Positions 23,601 to 32,499 of a stretch of 64,000 bases of DNA are shown one piece after another. The first letter of the stretch is position 1. The number at the start of each line of letters is the position of its first letter. The translations under genes were made by a program, and so were the position numbers. Source of the DNA: Monodelphis domestica (lineage: Eukaryota; Chordata; Mammalia; Didelphimorphia; Didelphidae); assembly GCF_027887165.1 (NCBI RefSeq), contig NC_077228.1, forward strand, positions 429,279,957-429,343,956, written 5' to 3'. Under the pieces are notes generated by a model. The model was not told the origin of the DNA. It saw only the letters and a program-made list of their open reading frames with translations, and ran no database searches.

Positions 23601-24749
23601 TGAGAAAAAAAACTATGAGAAACAGAGTAAGTATATAAGAGTTATTATTAAAACAAAAGATTGATGGTGGAGATGTTAACTGGTTCTGCAAACATGTTCA
23701 GTTATTAAACTGTGTATACCCTTTTGCTTAAAGATATTACTATTAGTCTTATGTGTAAAAATATGTATAACCTCTATTTTCCTGGCAGCCAAAAAACAGA
23801 AACTAAAAGGGTGCTTATCAATTGGGAAGTACCTGAACTAATTATGGTATAAGAATGTGATGGGATAAAAAAATGAACCAGAAAAACAATTTAAGTTACA
23901 ACATTTCATGAAATATATTTTCACGTAGAATTTAAGACATTTGAAAGCCAAGAATTCCAATCAAGTCAAACATCAACCAGGATTCTAAAAGACCAATGAT
24001 AAAAAATGTATTTGTTTCCTGAGGTAACGGATTATATATGCAGAATGAGACACATTTTTAGACACAGCCAAAACAGGATTTGCTTGACAATGCCTACTGG
24101 TTACAAGGTTTCCACCATCCTCCCAATTCAGGCGTTTGTGGTTAAGAAAATAAATGCTTGTTAACAGAGAAAACCTATTTAAAGGTCATCAGTATTAGCG
24201 AGCATTTACAGGAAGGCAGTAAGCACAGAGCAGAGGAAGCGTTTATCCGGAAGAGCAATGAAATCAGAGAGAACCTGGTTTTAAATTTCTTTATGTGGGA
24301 CTTCGGGCAAAAAGCCAAGTTCTCTGGGCCTCAGTTTCTTCTCCTGTAAAGAGAGGAGGATTGGAATGGATAATGTCTAGCATCCCTTTCGGAGGCTATC
24401 TATGACTTGTATTCCGGGGAGCTTTCAGAACGGGCCCAAAGCCGGGAGGGTGAGTCCTATGGGTTGTTCCGCGTGCGTGGGCTGAGTAGCGCTAGGTGGG
24501 AGGTGAAGGAGGTCTACAGGGCTTGGTCGCGGCTCCCGGGAGCACGAGGAAGATGTGGTAGGGCTGGAGGGAGGAGGCGACATGTGGGAACCTGGCAGGC
24601 AAGAGACAAGAGAGAAGAAAGTAACTCACCTCATTGTCCCATGAGCCGGTGGCGAAGGTCTCGGGGGGCTGCAAACTCCCGAAGGGCACGGGTCGCCAGC
24701 GAGTTTTGCTGATCTTCTGGGACACAAATTTGGCAAAGATCTCTTCCAT
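5467..24749 (-). CDS. NUP43: Nucleoporin Nup43, complete CDS in 8 exons
   Basis: Nup43 is a WD40 beta-propeller subunit of the Nup107-160 (Y-shaped) scaffold of the nuclear pore complex. The Y complex also sits at mitotic kinetochores (established for the family). Joining eight minus-strand exons gives 1143 nt including the stop, that is 380 residues, the same length I recall for human NUP43. The start at 24749 gives MEEIFAKFVSQKISKTRW and the last exon ends in AEAIYVTRQLFS. Typical propeller stretches include TVGEDGRINLF (exon 4), GQLKIWDF (exon 5), GGQDGMLSIWDV (exon 6) and TCSEDGSLWHWD (exon 7). All donors are GT and all acceptors AG, phases agree at all seven junctions, and no frame-disrupting change was seen, so the gene looks functional. 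No paralogue explanation is needed. Confidence 0.97.
5697..7559 (-). other. NUP43 intron 7, proximal part
   Basis: AT-rich intronic DNA with no gene. A short (TA)n run lies at 6291-6306. About 6620-7320 may be very old LINE sequence, but nothing in it is firmly assignable. Confidence 0.5.
7560..7750 (-). mobile_element. Old L1 3' fragment
   Basis: The sequence 'tatggcacagtaattat' followed by 'cattccccaatcaatgagc' is a decayed version of the L1 ORF2 C-terminal region seen intact at 47590-47660, same orientation. Confidence 0.55.
8585..9335 (+). mobile_element. L2-type LINE 3' region
   Basis: Carries the L2 3'-end pattern: 'caaggctccatgtaacctg', a 'gctagaatgtcctctctat' segment, 'tttaaagtccagaac', and a terminal 'aacaaataaatgtttaattga'. 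Short peptides here are decayed LINE, not genes. Confidence 0.5.
9831..10033 (-). mobile_element. CORE-SINE with perfect 14-bp TSD
   Basis: Full-length minus-strand tRNA-derived SINE: poly-T at the left (A-tail), CORE 'cttgcccagggtcacacagc', and A/B boxes toward the right. The target-site duplication cacaagtcttttcc is exact at 9817-9830 and 10034-10047. It lies in the sense orientation of NUP43, 26 nt downstream of the exon 7 donor. Confidence 0.93.
10060..10182 (-). CDS. NUP43: NUP43 exon 7
   Basis: 123 nt, phase 1 in and phase 1 out. The junction codon makes the M of MWEVHFHPSNPDHLF, and the exon ends SSLFHQG. Acceptor CTGTAG, donor GTAAGA. A SINE begins only 26 nt into the following intron (see 9831-10033). 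Confidence 0.96.
10503..10625 (+). mobile_element. CORE-SINE, 3'-truncated
   Basis: Plus-strand SINE from 'ggggcagctagtggctcagt' (A box) through 'agattcaaatc' (B box) and 'cctaggcaagtcacttaacc'. It stops where an LTR-like sequence begins at 10626. Confidence 0.8.
10626..11345 (+). mobile_element. Rearranged ERV/LTR remnant
   Basis: Two direct copies of the same 29-bp TG-initial sequence start at 10626 and 11113. The second is preceded by a purine-rich run 'ccagggggaata' that looks like a polypurine tract, as expected at the boundary of internal region and 3' LTR. The right part ends with AATAAA in 'attaataaatcttataaaa'. No gag, pol or env frame is visible. The two LTR-like units diverge after the shared 29 bp, so this is a deleted or non-autonomous element. 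Confidence 0.5.
11354..12075 (-). mobile_element. CORE-SINE split by an insertion
   Basis: Minus-strand SINE from the poly-T at 11354 through 'gtccagggtcacacagct' to 'cctcccatc' at 11515. It resumes at 12042 with 'tctagacatggttcttaat' and the terminal 'acctagctgcccc'. The two halves join as in intact copies of the SINE, showing that 11516-12041 is a later insertion. Confidence 0.75.
11516..12037. mobile_element. Probable 522-bp solo LTR inside SINE
   Basis: The inserted DNA begins TGTAGCAATGG and ends TTTTTAACA, that is TG...CA. It is flanked by catc (11512-11515) and cgtc (12038-12041), a 4-bp target duplication with one mismatch. It has no coding capacity. Family not recognised. Coding-strand orientation is uncertain; 'aataattttata' near 11963 might be a decayed poly(A) signal. 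Confidence 0.5.
12310..12461 (-). CDS. NUP43: NUP43 exon 6
   Basis: 152 nt, phase 2 in and phase 1 out. Encodes GDRVPLHCVDRHPNQQHVV, GGQDGMLSIWDVRQGSMP and ends KAHEAE. Acceptor CAAAAG is weaker than the others, donor is GTAAGT. Confidence 0.94.
12462..14013 (-). other. NUP43 intron 5, proximal part
   Basis: About 1.5 kb of AT-rich intronic DNA with no gene and no clear repeat family. A short MIR-like fragment may lie near 12660-12790. Confidence 0.45.
14014..14228 (-). mobile_element. CORE-SINE containing a perfect palindrome
   Basis: Minus-strand SINE with poly-T, CORE 'cttgcccagggtcacacaac', and terminal 'gagccacccagct' followed by a C-rich run. A 7-bp flanking repeat (tcactct) is a possible TSD. 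Its linker contains an exact 34-bp palindrome at 14040-14073. Confidence 0.85.
14229..14830 (+). mobile_element. L2-type LINE 3' region
   Basis: Has the L2-like run 'ggatgcaggcccttaagac', 'tccaggatcaaatataagtt' and 'ctgcaagaagtttttccc'. Contains an (AAC)n stretch at about 14501-14523. No functional frame. Confidence 0.5.
14831..15808. other. Intronic DNA, little identifiable
   Basis: Includes a 17-18 A run near 14996-15012 and a SINE fragment at about 15703-15760 ('ctaggcctggagtcatt', 'gagttcaaatt'). No gene signal. Confidence 0.4.
15809..16370 (-). mobile_element. Probable LTR, minus orientation
   Basis: Starts (plus reading) TGTTGTGGTCGCTG and carries a minus-strand AATAAA near 15867. The body is more GC-rich than its surroundings (about 15940-16260), with an 'accaatcacag' motif at about 16215. 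The far end near 16370 and a TSD could not be fixed. Confidence 0.35.
16405..16560 (+). mobile_element. MIR SINE remnant
   Basis: Shows 'agctatgtgactagg', 'agaatcaaatgaaataatgg' and 'aaagcactaagtacattgcc', the usual order in MIR. Confidence 0.5.
16780..16915 (-). CDS. NUP43: NUP43 exon 5
   Basis: 136 nt, phase 1 in and phase 2 out. Reads NADSSTLHAVAFLRTPEIL and then the WD strand GQLKIWDFRQQGNEPSQIL. Acceptor TTTGTAG, donor GTAAGT. Confidence 0.95.
17220..17690 (+). mobile_element. L2-type LINE 3' region
   Basis: Pyrimidine-rich L2 pattern with 'gcctccaccctacttaaca', 'tctttaaagtccagttcc', 'tgtgtccctcacagcatt' and a terminal 'aatacttgttgactaataaa'. NUP43 intron 4. Confidence 0.5.
17691..18169. 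other. Intronic DNA, nothing identified
   Basis: AT-rich NUP43 intron 4 sequence without open frames, tandem repeats or a recognisable element. Confidence 0.4.
18170..19410 (+). mobile_element. L2-type LINE with MIR and SINE insertions
   Basis: L2-like text runs from about 18170 to 19047 and resumes after the SINE at 19260 with 'atgttttaactcccatactg' and 'tacatctttgtattcctcac'. A MIR-type SINE on the minus strand interrupts it at about 18375-18540 ('ggaaactgaagcccagg', 'ttgcccaaggtcacac'). Confidence 0.5.
19048..19244 (-). mobile_element. CORE-SINE with perfect 15-bp TSD
   Basis: Full-length minus-strand SINE nested in an older L2. The target duplication cacatatagcctttt is exact at 19033-19047 and 19245-19259. 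Confidence 0.93.
19432..19612 (-). CDS. NUP43: NUP43 exon 4
   Basis: Sixty codons plus one base, from TLSVSQEW to EAVRTI. Contains the propeller strand signature EIVTVGEDGRINLF. Acceptor CTACACAG, donor GTAAGA. Ends in phase 1. Confidence 0.96.
19613..20580 (-). other. NUP43 intron 3, proximal part
   Basis: Unique-looking AT-rich intron sequence. No gene, no tandem array and no assignable repeat. Confidence 0.45.
20594..20790 (+). mobile_element. CORE-SINE, plus
   Basis: Well preserved copy. A-box region 'gctgggtagctcagtgg', B box 'ggttcaaatctgg', CORE 'gaccctgggcaagtcacttg', linker 'gccttggagccaatgcagag', then an A-tail. It sits directly against the 3' end of the 7SL pseudogene. The A-tract on both sides (20582-20590 and 20787-20796) is the likely target duplication. 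Confidence 0.9.
20798..21077 (-). pseudogene. RN7SL (pseudogene): 7SL (SRP) RNA pseudogene, near full length
   Basis: Read on the minus strand, the sequence follows the 7SL RNA gene nearly end to end. It has 'cctataatcccaactatt' (5' Alu domain), 'aggtgtccaaactaaggt' plus 'tggcataa' (the ggtgtccgcactaagttcggcat region), 'caagttgcctaaagaagg', 'atgctcataagagtgg' and a 3' end 'gtctctc' followed by a T-run. The many substitutions show it is not functional. Unlike typical retroposed copies, it has a T-run rather than an A-tail on the 3' side. It is not an Alu, because the central S domain is present. Confidence 0.85.
21255..21332 (-). CDS. NUP43: NUP43 exon 3
   Basis: Twenty-six codons containing ERIVAASSTGCVTVF and ending HHPNNQ. 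Acceptor ACTTAG, donor GTAAAT. Phase 0 at both ends. Confidence 0.95.
21490..21780 (+). mobile_element. Old MAR-type SINE
   Basis: Contains 'agctgtgtgaccgtcagc', 'aaggaaatggcaaagcac', 'ccacaaagagtcaaacatg' and terminal 'caacaacaaa'. This is the second marsupial SINE type in the window, with the same 3' end as at 25848-26095. Confidence 0.6.
21781..22980. other. Intronic DNA with MIR and LTR-like debris
   Basis: A minus MIR-like piece lies at about 21935-22060 ('agatttgaacctggtc', 'cactgatccttgatgc'). About 22180-22640 is more complex and carries minus-strand AATAAA-like hexamers, perhaps a decayed LTR. No gene. Confidence 0.35.
22994..23116 (-). CDS. NUP43: NUP43 exon 2
   Basis: Forty-one codons starting ENSVSLWCIGDFGNL and ending HHGDVMDLQ. 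Acceptor TTTACAG, donor GTAAGA. Phase 0 at both ends. Confidence 0.95.
23117..24629 (-). other. NUP43 intron 1
   Basis: Mostly unassigned AT-rich sequence. A plus-strand MIR lies at about 24260-24400 ('ctgggcctcagtttcttc'). The part next to exon 1 (24410-24629) is GC-rich and belongs to the promoter island. Confidence 0.6.
24630..24749 (-). CDS. NUP43: NUP43 exon 1 (coding part)
   Basis: Forty codons from the ATG at 24747-24749 to DNE, followed by the donor GTGAGT. Ends in phase 0. The 5'UTR lies upstream within a GC-rich promoter region. Confidence 0.96.
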
Positions 24750-24900
24750 GACTGAGAGGCCGTAACTCTACCGCGCGCCCAATCCCTAAACCCGCCTCTT
24801 CCGGCCTTCTCGCCCACCTGCCCGGCATCCTGATTGGCTAAGAGAAGACACCGGGAGACGGCAGCCGAGAAAAGGCATATTTCTTCGGCAGGCTCCGAAA
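24750..24900 (-). promoter_or_regulatory. NUP43 core promoter region
   Basis: GC-rich, CpG-containing and TATA-less sequence immediately upstream of the NUP43 ATG. On the minus strand it has a CCAAT box in tagccaatca (24831-24840) and an ETS-type motif CCGGAAG (about 24797-24803), at about 85 and 50 bp from the ATG. Typical of housekeeping genes. Which sites are used is inference. Confidence 0.6.
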
Positions 24901-25384
24901 GGCTTTCGATTTCTGATATAAAGTGAACCGCTGGCTGAAGCTCTGAGAATTTAGGGTTCTTGAGGACAGTGCGACTTAAAAGTTCTGGCGTTGCTTTTCG
25001 GTTCTCCACTCTCCTCTTCACCTTTCTATTAGATCTTCATACTTATCGTCAGCTTTGTGAATTTTAGAAAACAGCGCACTCGCCCATATACCTCCTTCTC
25101 CCCGAGAGCTGATATTGTGATTTAAATTTACATTTTTGTTAGGACGTGATGGTTATTAAAATCCAGGAAGAACTGGGTGTTTCTGAGGGTAAATGCCCAA
25201 TTAAAGCAAATATCCGAATTATATCCTTATAATTTTTTTGTTAGTTTCCTTCATCCGAGACTTTGCTGTTCACCTACAAGATAAACACTAGGGGGAAGAG
25301 ATCCCCCTAGTTTATATAAACAGTTATTTAATAAACTAAATTTTTTGTGGTTCTCTATATTAGCTAAAAGAAAAAGTACAAATC
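24901..25384. other. Upstream flank of NUP43
   Basis: CpG density fades from about 24900 leftward to rightward. No gene, repeat or element identified. Confidence 0.4.
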
Positions 25385-25835
25385 CCTTACCTGGTCTTCA
25401 AGGCCCTCCACAATCCTGCTTCATAATACTACTCTAAACATCTCACATGACTCCCAAGCATTCTTTGCATGAAAAAGGTTTACTTAATATGGCCTTGCCT
25501 TTCTCTCTTTTTTGCACTCATCATTCCCTCTGCCTGGAATACTACCTTCCGTCACAACTGTACCGAATCTTTTCTTTTCTTAACCCTTACCTTCTGTCTT
25601 AGAAGAGTCGCTAGGTATCAGTTCCAAGTTAGAAGAGCTGTAAGGGCTAGGCAATTGTAGTTAAGTGACTTACTCAGGGTCACACAACTAAGATGTGTCG
25701 GAGATCACATTTGAACTCATTTGAACCAGGCCCTCCTACTCCAGGCCTGCTGTCTATCCATTAAGGCGCTTCCCTGCCCCTCTTTTCTGTCCTTTAAGGA
25801 ACGGTTTGAGTTTTACATCCTAAGATAAATGAAGA
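25385..25835 (+). mobile_element. L2-type LINE 3' region split by SINE
   Basis: Diagnostic 'ttcaaggccctccacaatcc' and 'tgcctggaatactaccttc'. The L2 text resumes at 25781 with 'cctttaaggaacggtttgag'. Confidence 0.6.
25576..25780 (-). mobile_element. CORE-SINE nested in L2
   Basis: Minus-strand SINE ('aacccttaccttctgtc' end, CORE 'actcagggtcacacaac'). An 8-bp target duplication tcttttct is present at 25568-25575 and 25781-25788. Confidence 0.85.
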
Positions 25836-25847
25836 GATATTAACAGC

Positions 25848-26095
25848 TAGGTGACACAGTAGATTGAGTGCCAGACCTGAAGTCAGACTCTTTTTCCTTA
25901 GTTCAAATCTGGCCTCAGATACTTACTAGTTGCAGGACCCTAGGCAAGGCACTTAATTCTATTTGCTTCAGTTTTCTCATCTGTAAATAAACTGGAGATG
26001 GAAATGGCAAACCACTCCAGTGTCTTTGCCAAGAAAACCCCCAAAAGGTCACAAAGAACAGAATGAAACTGAAAAAAAAAATGACTGATGAACAA
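25848..26095 (+). mobile_element. MAR-type SINE, plus
   Basis: Runs from 'gctaggtgacacagtagatt' through 'agttcaaatctggcctcag' and 'ccctaggcaaggcacttaat', with the characteristic 3' half 'ggaaatggcaaaccactcc' and 'ctttgccaagaaaaccccc'. Confidence 0.8.
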
Positions 26096-27695
26096 AAATG
26101 TCCTTATTCTTGTAAGACATCAGAACCAGTTAATCAGAGTATTGAAGGAACTTGACATGACTGATGAGGTAGTCAATAATCTTTGAAGGTTCATGAAGGA
26201 TGGAAAAGTTATTGCAAGAATGGAGGATGAATGATCTTCAGTCTTCAAAGGAAAAGAAAGGACTAAATCTATTTAGAGACATAGCTAGCATTAAAAAGTG
26301 CTTCAGGATTTACAAAACGCTTTGTTAATATTACCTAATTTGATCCTGACAACAACCTGAGAGGGTAGGCACTGTTACTATCCCATTTTACATTTGAGAA
26401 AACTAAGGTAGACAAAGTTTAAATTACTTGCCTCTGAACTTGGATTTGAACTCAGATTCCAGGTCTAGTGCTCTATCCATTGCTGCCTAGGAGACTTCAA
26501 CTCCTGACATTGAAGGAAGTGTTATTGTATGTAGAAAAGAAATCAGAGATCATGAAAAGACAGCTTTGATTCATCAAGGACATTCCACATTAATGACAGT
26601 TTCTAGACTGCTAGCTCAGAAGAATGCTGTAAATATACCTTACTTAGATTTCTTTAAAACATATAGCAAAGATTTTTATGGTAATCTTGTGGACAAGGTA
26701 GAAAGATGAGGGCTAGACAATTATAAAAATTAAATGGGCTAGAAACTGGTTTAACAGTCAGACCAAAAAAGTAGTTTTTAATGAAAAGTGGTTTGGAACA
26801 GAGTACTGTTTACGTCTATGCTTGGTCCTATGCTGTTTAATATCACTGATAAAGTGAGTTGGACAAAAAACTAGGCAGCATGCTTATATAATTTGCAGAT
26901 GACAGAAAGCTAACTGGATGAATAGAGATAGCATTCAGAATGATATTGACAGTCTGAAACATTGAACTGAATCTAATAAGATGGAAACTAATAGGATAAA
27001 TGTAAAGACAGGACTTTTAAAAAATCAGTTTCAAAGAAAAGGAGGGAGAACCATGATTAGACATAAATCCTACTGCAAAAGATCTGGGAGGTTTTGTATT
27101 CTGCAAGCACAGTAAGAGTCAATAGAGATGTGACTGCCAAAAAAGCTAATGCAATCTTAAACATGGCATAGCATCCAGAGTGGCATAGCATCCAGAACTA
27201 GGAAAGTAATAGTCTCACTGTACTCTGTGCCTGGTCAGACTACAATTGAAGTATTGCATTCAGTTCTGGGTGCCACATTTTAGAGTAGACATTGATAAGG
27301 TGGAAAGTATCCAGAGGAAAGCAGCCAGAATGGTGAAAAGGCTTGAGATCATGTCCCAGAGGTAAAAACTCTAGCAAGGCTTAGCCTACAGAGGAAAAGG
27401 TTTCAAGGGACCATAATAACTGACTTTAAGTTTTGAAGGGTTATCACATAGAAGAGGTTTTAAATTGTTCTTCTTGGCCCCAAAGGGCAGAAGATGCAAC
27501 AGAGGCAATTTAGACTTCCCATAAGGAAAATCCACTTAACAATTAGAGTTATATTAAAGTAGAATGGACTTCTTCTGTAGGTAGGAGATTCCCTTTCCCT
27601 AGAGGTCTCTAGACAAAGGCTAGTTGAATATGTTGAGAATAAGAAAGAATTCTTATTTCAATGCTAGTTGAATTATATGGTCTTTGAAAATATTT
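26096..27695 (+). mobile_element. L3/CR1-type LINE, decayed
   Basis: Long plus-strand CR1/L3-like remnant. The diagnostic 3' stretch has 'gcattcagttctgggtgcc', 'gtggaaagtatccagagg', 'ggccccaaagggcagaag', 'aattagagttatattaaagt' and 'gaatatgttgag'. Upstream is the degraded RT part ('tgcagatgacagaaagctaa'). A MIR piece (about 26300-26490) is inserted. No open frame survives. Confidence 0.65.
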
Positions 27696-27701
27696 ACAAC
27701 T

Positions 27702-27895
27702 CTGCAGCTTGGTGACTCTGTGGATTAAGAGCCAGGTCTGGAGATAGGAGGTCTTGGGTCTCAGACTCATACTATCTGTATGACTCTGGGAAAGTCACTT
27801 AACCCCCACTGCCCAGCCCTTACCACTCTTCTGCTTTGGAACCAATATACAGTATTGATTCTAAGACAGGAGGTAAGGGTTTTAAAAAAAACAAC
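27702..27895 (+). mobile_element. CORE-SINE, plus
   Basis: From 'gcagcttggtgactctgtgg' through 'gggaaagtcacttaacccc' and 'ctgctttggaaccaatata' to an A-rich tail. Confidence 0.8.
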
Positions 27896-28035
27896 TGTAT
27901 TGCTCCACTTCTGATGTCTCCACGAAGGCTTCTCTTTATATAAATTATCAAATGTAATTATGTATTAAATATAAAGTATTCGTAGTTTTGTTTAGCACAA
28001 CATGTAAATGTGAACAATTTACTGCAATCACAATG

Positions 28036-28440
28036 AAGAGCCCAACTGTGGTGTAGTGGATAGAACAGTGAATTTAGAATTAGAAGACCTGGATCATGGT
28101 CCTAGTTCTGCCATTTACACAATATTTGACTGTGGGCCAGTCACATTACTGCTAAGTGTTTTAGTTTGCTTCTCTGTGAAATTAGTATTTTTAGACTGTT
28201 CAGTTATTTTTCAGTTCTGCTTGCTTCTTCATGACCCCATTTGGGGTTTTCTTTTTTCTTTCTTTCTTTTTTTAAACTTTACCTTCTGATTTAGTATCAG
28301 TTATAAGACAGAAGAGTGGTAAGGCATAAGTAATTAGGGCTAAGTACCTTGCCCAGGGTCACACAGGACAGATTTGAAGCAGGAAGATGAGTTTTCATGA
28401 TTCAAAGTCCAATGTTCTATCCACTGTACTACCTAGCTTT
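28036..28440. mobile_element. Cluster of three SINE remnants
   Basis: A plus-strand older SINE at about 28036-28190 ('gtggatagaacagtg', 'tgtgggccagtcaca') is followed by the 3' end of a minus MAR-type SINE at about 28195-28250 ('tgaccccatttggggttttc'). A minus CORE-SINE follows at about 28262-28436 ('cttgcccagggtcacacagg'). Confidence 0.6.
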
Positions 28441-28564
28441 TCTAGTATTAGATAAGATCCCTTACAGTTCTAAATTTATAACCCCACGATCTCTCTGATC
28501 TTTATTTTTCTATCTGTAAATACTTATTCAGCATACCTCACAAGGACAATCAAATGAGATGTAT

Positions 28565-28975
28565 TTATTTAAACACATAGAATAATAGAATGTTAGAATT
28601 AGCAGAAACTTTAAAGTTCATCTAGTCCTTATTTTAGTAATGAGGCATCTGAGGTCCCGATAAATTAAATAGTTTTCCAGGTTCATACAGTCAGAACTCT
28701 AAAGAGCCAGAACTAAAAAATAGATTTCCTGACTCCTACATAGGTATACTTTCCACTATAATCCTCTGCCCCACTTTGTGAATCATAAAATACTATAAAG
28801 GATAAGATCATAGATTTAGTTTGAGTAGGAACTTTGAGTTCTTCTACTTAATCCACTCATTTTACAAATGGAGAAACTGAGGCTTGGAAAGACTAGTGGA
28901 CTTACCTAAGGTCCCATAGAGCCAGGTGCACAAAATCTAAATCCAGTATTCCCTCCACTCCATAATGTTTGCTAA
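28565..28975 (-). mobile_element. Two MIR-like remnants
   Basis: Both read 'gagaaactgaggcttgg'-type sequence followed by a CORE-like 'ctaaggtccca' segment. The copies are at about 28565-28740 and 28800-28970. Confidence 0.5.
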
Positions 28976-29039
28976 TGGAGAGTTTTAAACTGGGGAGGGG
29001 GAATAGGTCATTGTCCCAACTCACACTCACAAGTTGAGC

Positions 29040-29300
29040 CCCTAGAGAGCTAGCTAGCTACATATGCCTCTCAAGGTCCTTTCCTTAGTCCTTCTAATGC
29101 CTTCTCTCTGAGATTACTTTAAACTTATTCTCCATAAATCCTGTTTATACACAGTTGTGTGATGCTGTTGCCATCATTAGAATGTTAGTCCCTTGAGTGC
29201 AGGGACAGAGTTTTTTGCTTTTCTTTCTATAATTGGTATTTAGTGCCATATCTGGCATATAGTAAGCACGTTAGTAAATGCTTGCTGACTTGATTTCTAA
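29040..29300 (+). mobile_element. L2 3' end
   Basis: Shows 'ttagtcccttgagtgcaggg', 'agtgccatatctggcatata' and 'gtaaatgcttgctgactt', the standard L2/MIR terminal pattern. Confidence 0.5.
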
Positions 29301-29603
29301 GGGTACCTTTGAAGGAGAATAGGGTTCTTTTTATGCTTCTCAAAAGCTTAAATGAGTTTTTTCAAAGTGATATTTGCTGAGAAGATACAGCAACTAACAG
29401 AAGTAAAAACATCATCTTCTGAATCTAGTTACACTTTCCTCTCTACTATCTTAGTCCATCTCCATGAGAGTGGATTCAACATGGATAAAGACAAAAGGTT
29501 CACCCTGCCAAGTTCATTCATCAATGCAACGTAGCCAATAGATGAAGTTTTCCCCTTTTTTTAATTAAAAATGTATCTTTCCCTAATTACATGTAAAAAC
29601 AAT

Positions 29604-30180
<577 letters not shown>

Positions 30181-30340
30181 ATCTTCTGTCTTAGAAGATC
30201 CTGGGTTTTCTTGTCTGGGCCAGTCACTTAACCCCAATTGCCTGGTCCTTACTGCTTTCTGCCTTGGAACCAATATTTAGTATTGATTCTATCCCTTGAC
30301 TTGGCTCTCTATTCATTCAGCCACCTAGATGCCCCTTGTA
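30181..30340. mobile_element. Rearranged SINE fragments
   Basis: Plus-strand SINE text at about 30216-30290 ('agtcacttaaccccaattgc', 'ccttggaaccaatattta') is joined to a minus-strand SINE 5' end at about 30290-30335 ('cagccacctagatgcccc'). The 5' piece at 30181-30200 is also SINE linker. The satellite probably grew from a SINE tail. Confidence 0.55.
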
Positions 30341-30504
30341 AAAGCAATTTTTAACATAGTTACTTCCTTTTGTAAGAAATAAAAAAAAGACATGAGATAA
30401 GGATCCAACCTATTTGGTGGGCACAAAATATACAAGTCAGAGATCTTGTGGCTAGAGACAATCTGAGTTCTAGACAGTGTAAACCTTAAAATTTCTTAGA
30501 CTTA

Positions 30505-31427
30505 TGAATGTTGGAAATTTCCCCATTGGGAAATTTCATACTGGAAAAAATTTCCTACTGATAGTAAGAAACTCTAGTGGAATGTGAAACCCTAGGCATG
30601 GTAGGGTCCTTCTCCTCCCTACCTAAGACTACTTTAGGACAGAAACCTTTTGCTAAACAATGGAAAGGGCTTTGACCTATGCTTAAACATAGAACAGGAA
30701 GTTCTTTGAGTCATGATTGATTTTAGAATTGATACAATAGAGATACTTGGAATGACAGAACCAGGTCTTGGAAAATACAATTTCCACCCTACTTAGAGTA
30801 ACAGGATTTAGGAAGGGCTGCAGCAAAGGATCAAGATTTAATTATTTGAGAATATGACCTTCAAAAGACATGTGCAAAGCCACAGACCTCTGGGCGGTCC
30901 TGGGTTAAGCTAGAGCCACCATTGGCACAGGGAAGACATGGACAATGATTGGTAGATGTGAGAACTGAGGGGAGGGAACTTAGATGGTTTCCTTAAAGAT
31001 AGCGGGGGTCTGAGGACTTGAGGGGGTTCGAGAGGTTTTGCTCTGAGAGGTTGTGCTCTGAGAAGTTTTGCTCTGAAGGAGGCTGGAAGTGGAGGCCCCT
31101 GAGACTGTTTCTCCATTTTGGTCACGTGAGTGATAGGGACTGATCTCTTTTCTTTGCCTCAGCTATCTAAGGGCTTGGGCCTTTGGCCCAGCCTAAACAG
31201 AGGGGGTATTTAAGCCCTATTCCCTTCTCTCCCCTTTCTCTCTCTCTCTCACTCTCTCTCTCTCTCCATCTCTAATACCTTTCTTCCTCCTGTTTGTAAT
31301 TAAAAAACTCCATAAAAGGTTGACTGCTGACTTGAGTTTTCATTTAGGAATTATATAGCTGAATTCCTTAGCGACCTTAAATTAATATATATCAGTCTTT
31401 TAAAGTGATTTCCTTGTCACAACAGCA
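30505..31427 (+). mobile_element. Solo LTR (923 bp) with target duplication
   Basis: Starts TGAATGTTGG and ends CAACAGCA. The imperfect terminal inverted repeat contains tgttg/caaca. It is flanked by agactta at 30498-30504 and 31428-31434. Inside, in order: three tandem 15-bp units at 31030-31074, a TATA-like TATTTAA at 31207-31213, a CT-rich run to about 31268, and ATTAAA followed by the presumed U5. No internal retroviral genes. This is therefore a single LTR left after recombination. It is plus-oriented like PCMT1. Confidence 0.8.
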
Positions 31428-31434
31428 AGACTTA

Positions 31435-32499
31435 TATAAGTATTGGATAATTGCTTAATAGAGCTAATTAAGAAGGAAAATATGTAGAACATGTTCCTAA
31501 AGTAGATTTGGGAATATCACCTTTTTATCTCCTTTCCTTTCTAAGGTCACTGGTTATGGTACTACTGGACTAGGGGCACCTCTAGAATATATGGCAAGAA
31601 GAAAAAGGATAAATGTCCAAGCACTTTCATCACTGCAAAGACTCTTAATATTATTCCTATTACTATTATGTCTTACTTAAATCACACAGTTACAGCTTAT
31701 CAAACTATTATAGATGAATCTTTATACATGATTAAAATTAATTTCTCTTACACTTACTTACAGAAAACATCCTTTCAGCTACAAGGTTAATCCCCTTTTA
31801 CATGGGGTCAAACAAGTTGCTACTCAAAGCTACAGGCAAATTCTCATCTGGCTTTTATTTCCTGGACCTTTGGCCATTTACTCTTTTCATCTTTTGAAGG
31901 CCATAGAGTGGCAGTTCTCATCTCCAATACTCCTTTTTACCTAATAGCTGGAAAGCATAGAATAACAGGGGCAGGAGAAGTTATATTCTTCCTTCAAGGT
32001 TTCATGGCAACTCCAAGTAAGAGAAAAATCTGAAACTCTTCCCTTACAAGAGGCCTATAGCTTTTTATCCTTTTAGATGGAAGGCAGTCATGGAGAGAGA
32101 AATTAATTTGACTTGTTAGTGTTTTTTATAAATATACCCAATTCTGGCTCAGCTGTCAACAAAAAGACCTCTCTTCACCATGCAATAAGGAAAAAGTCAT
32201 AGAAAGCCCACAAGTGCATCAGAGTTTGAGTTGGGGATTGCCCCAAGTAGGACACACTGTGTTTGTTCTTACAGGATGGGTTTTAATTGGCTAGTTCCTT
32301 ATTACATTAATAATACTACTTTGAGACTTCCATGATCTACTCTCATACTTCACCAAAGAAGTTTAAGGCTATTGATTGGTATGAGCTTTTCCATACCTTA
32401 TCTTATATCTCCTGGCGTCACTTCCCATTATTCCTTTCTCTGATTCAGTTTAAATGAAGAAGTTGCCTTTTCCCTTGCCAAAGCAAATATTCTACATAT
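31435..32499. other. Intergenic, nothing identified
   Basis: About 1 kb of mixed-composition sequence with no open frame, tandem repeat or recognised element. Confidence 0.35.

Noticed and set aside
24407-24828. Frames over the NUP43 promoter and exon 1 in other phases
   Set aside because: Shadows in a GC-rich promoter. Only the frame from 24749 matches NUP43 and ends at a correct donor.
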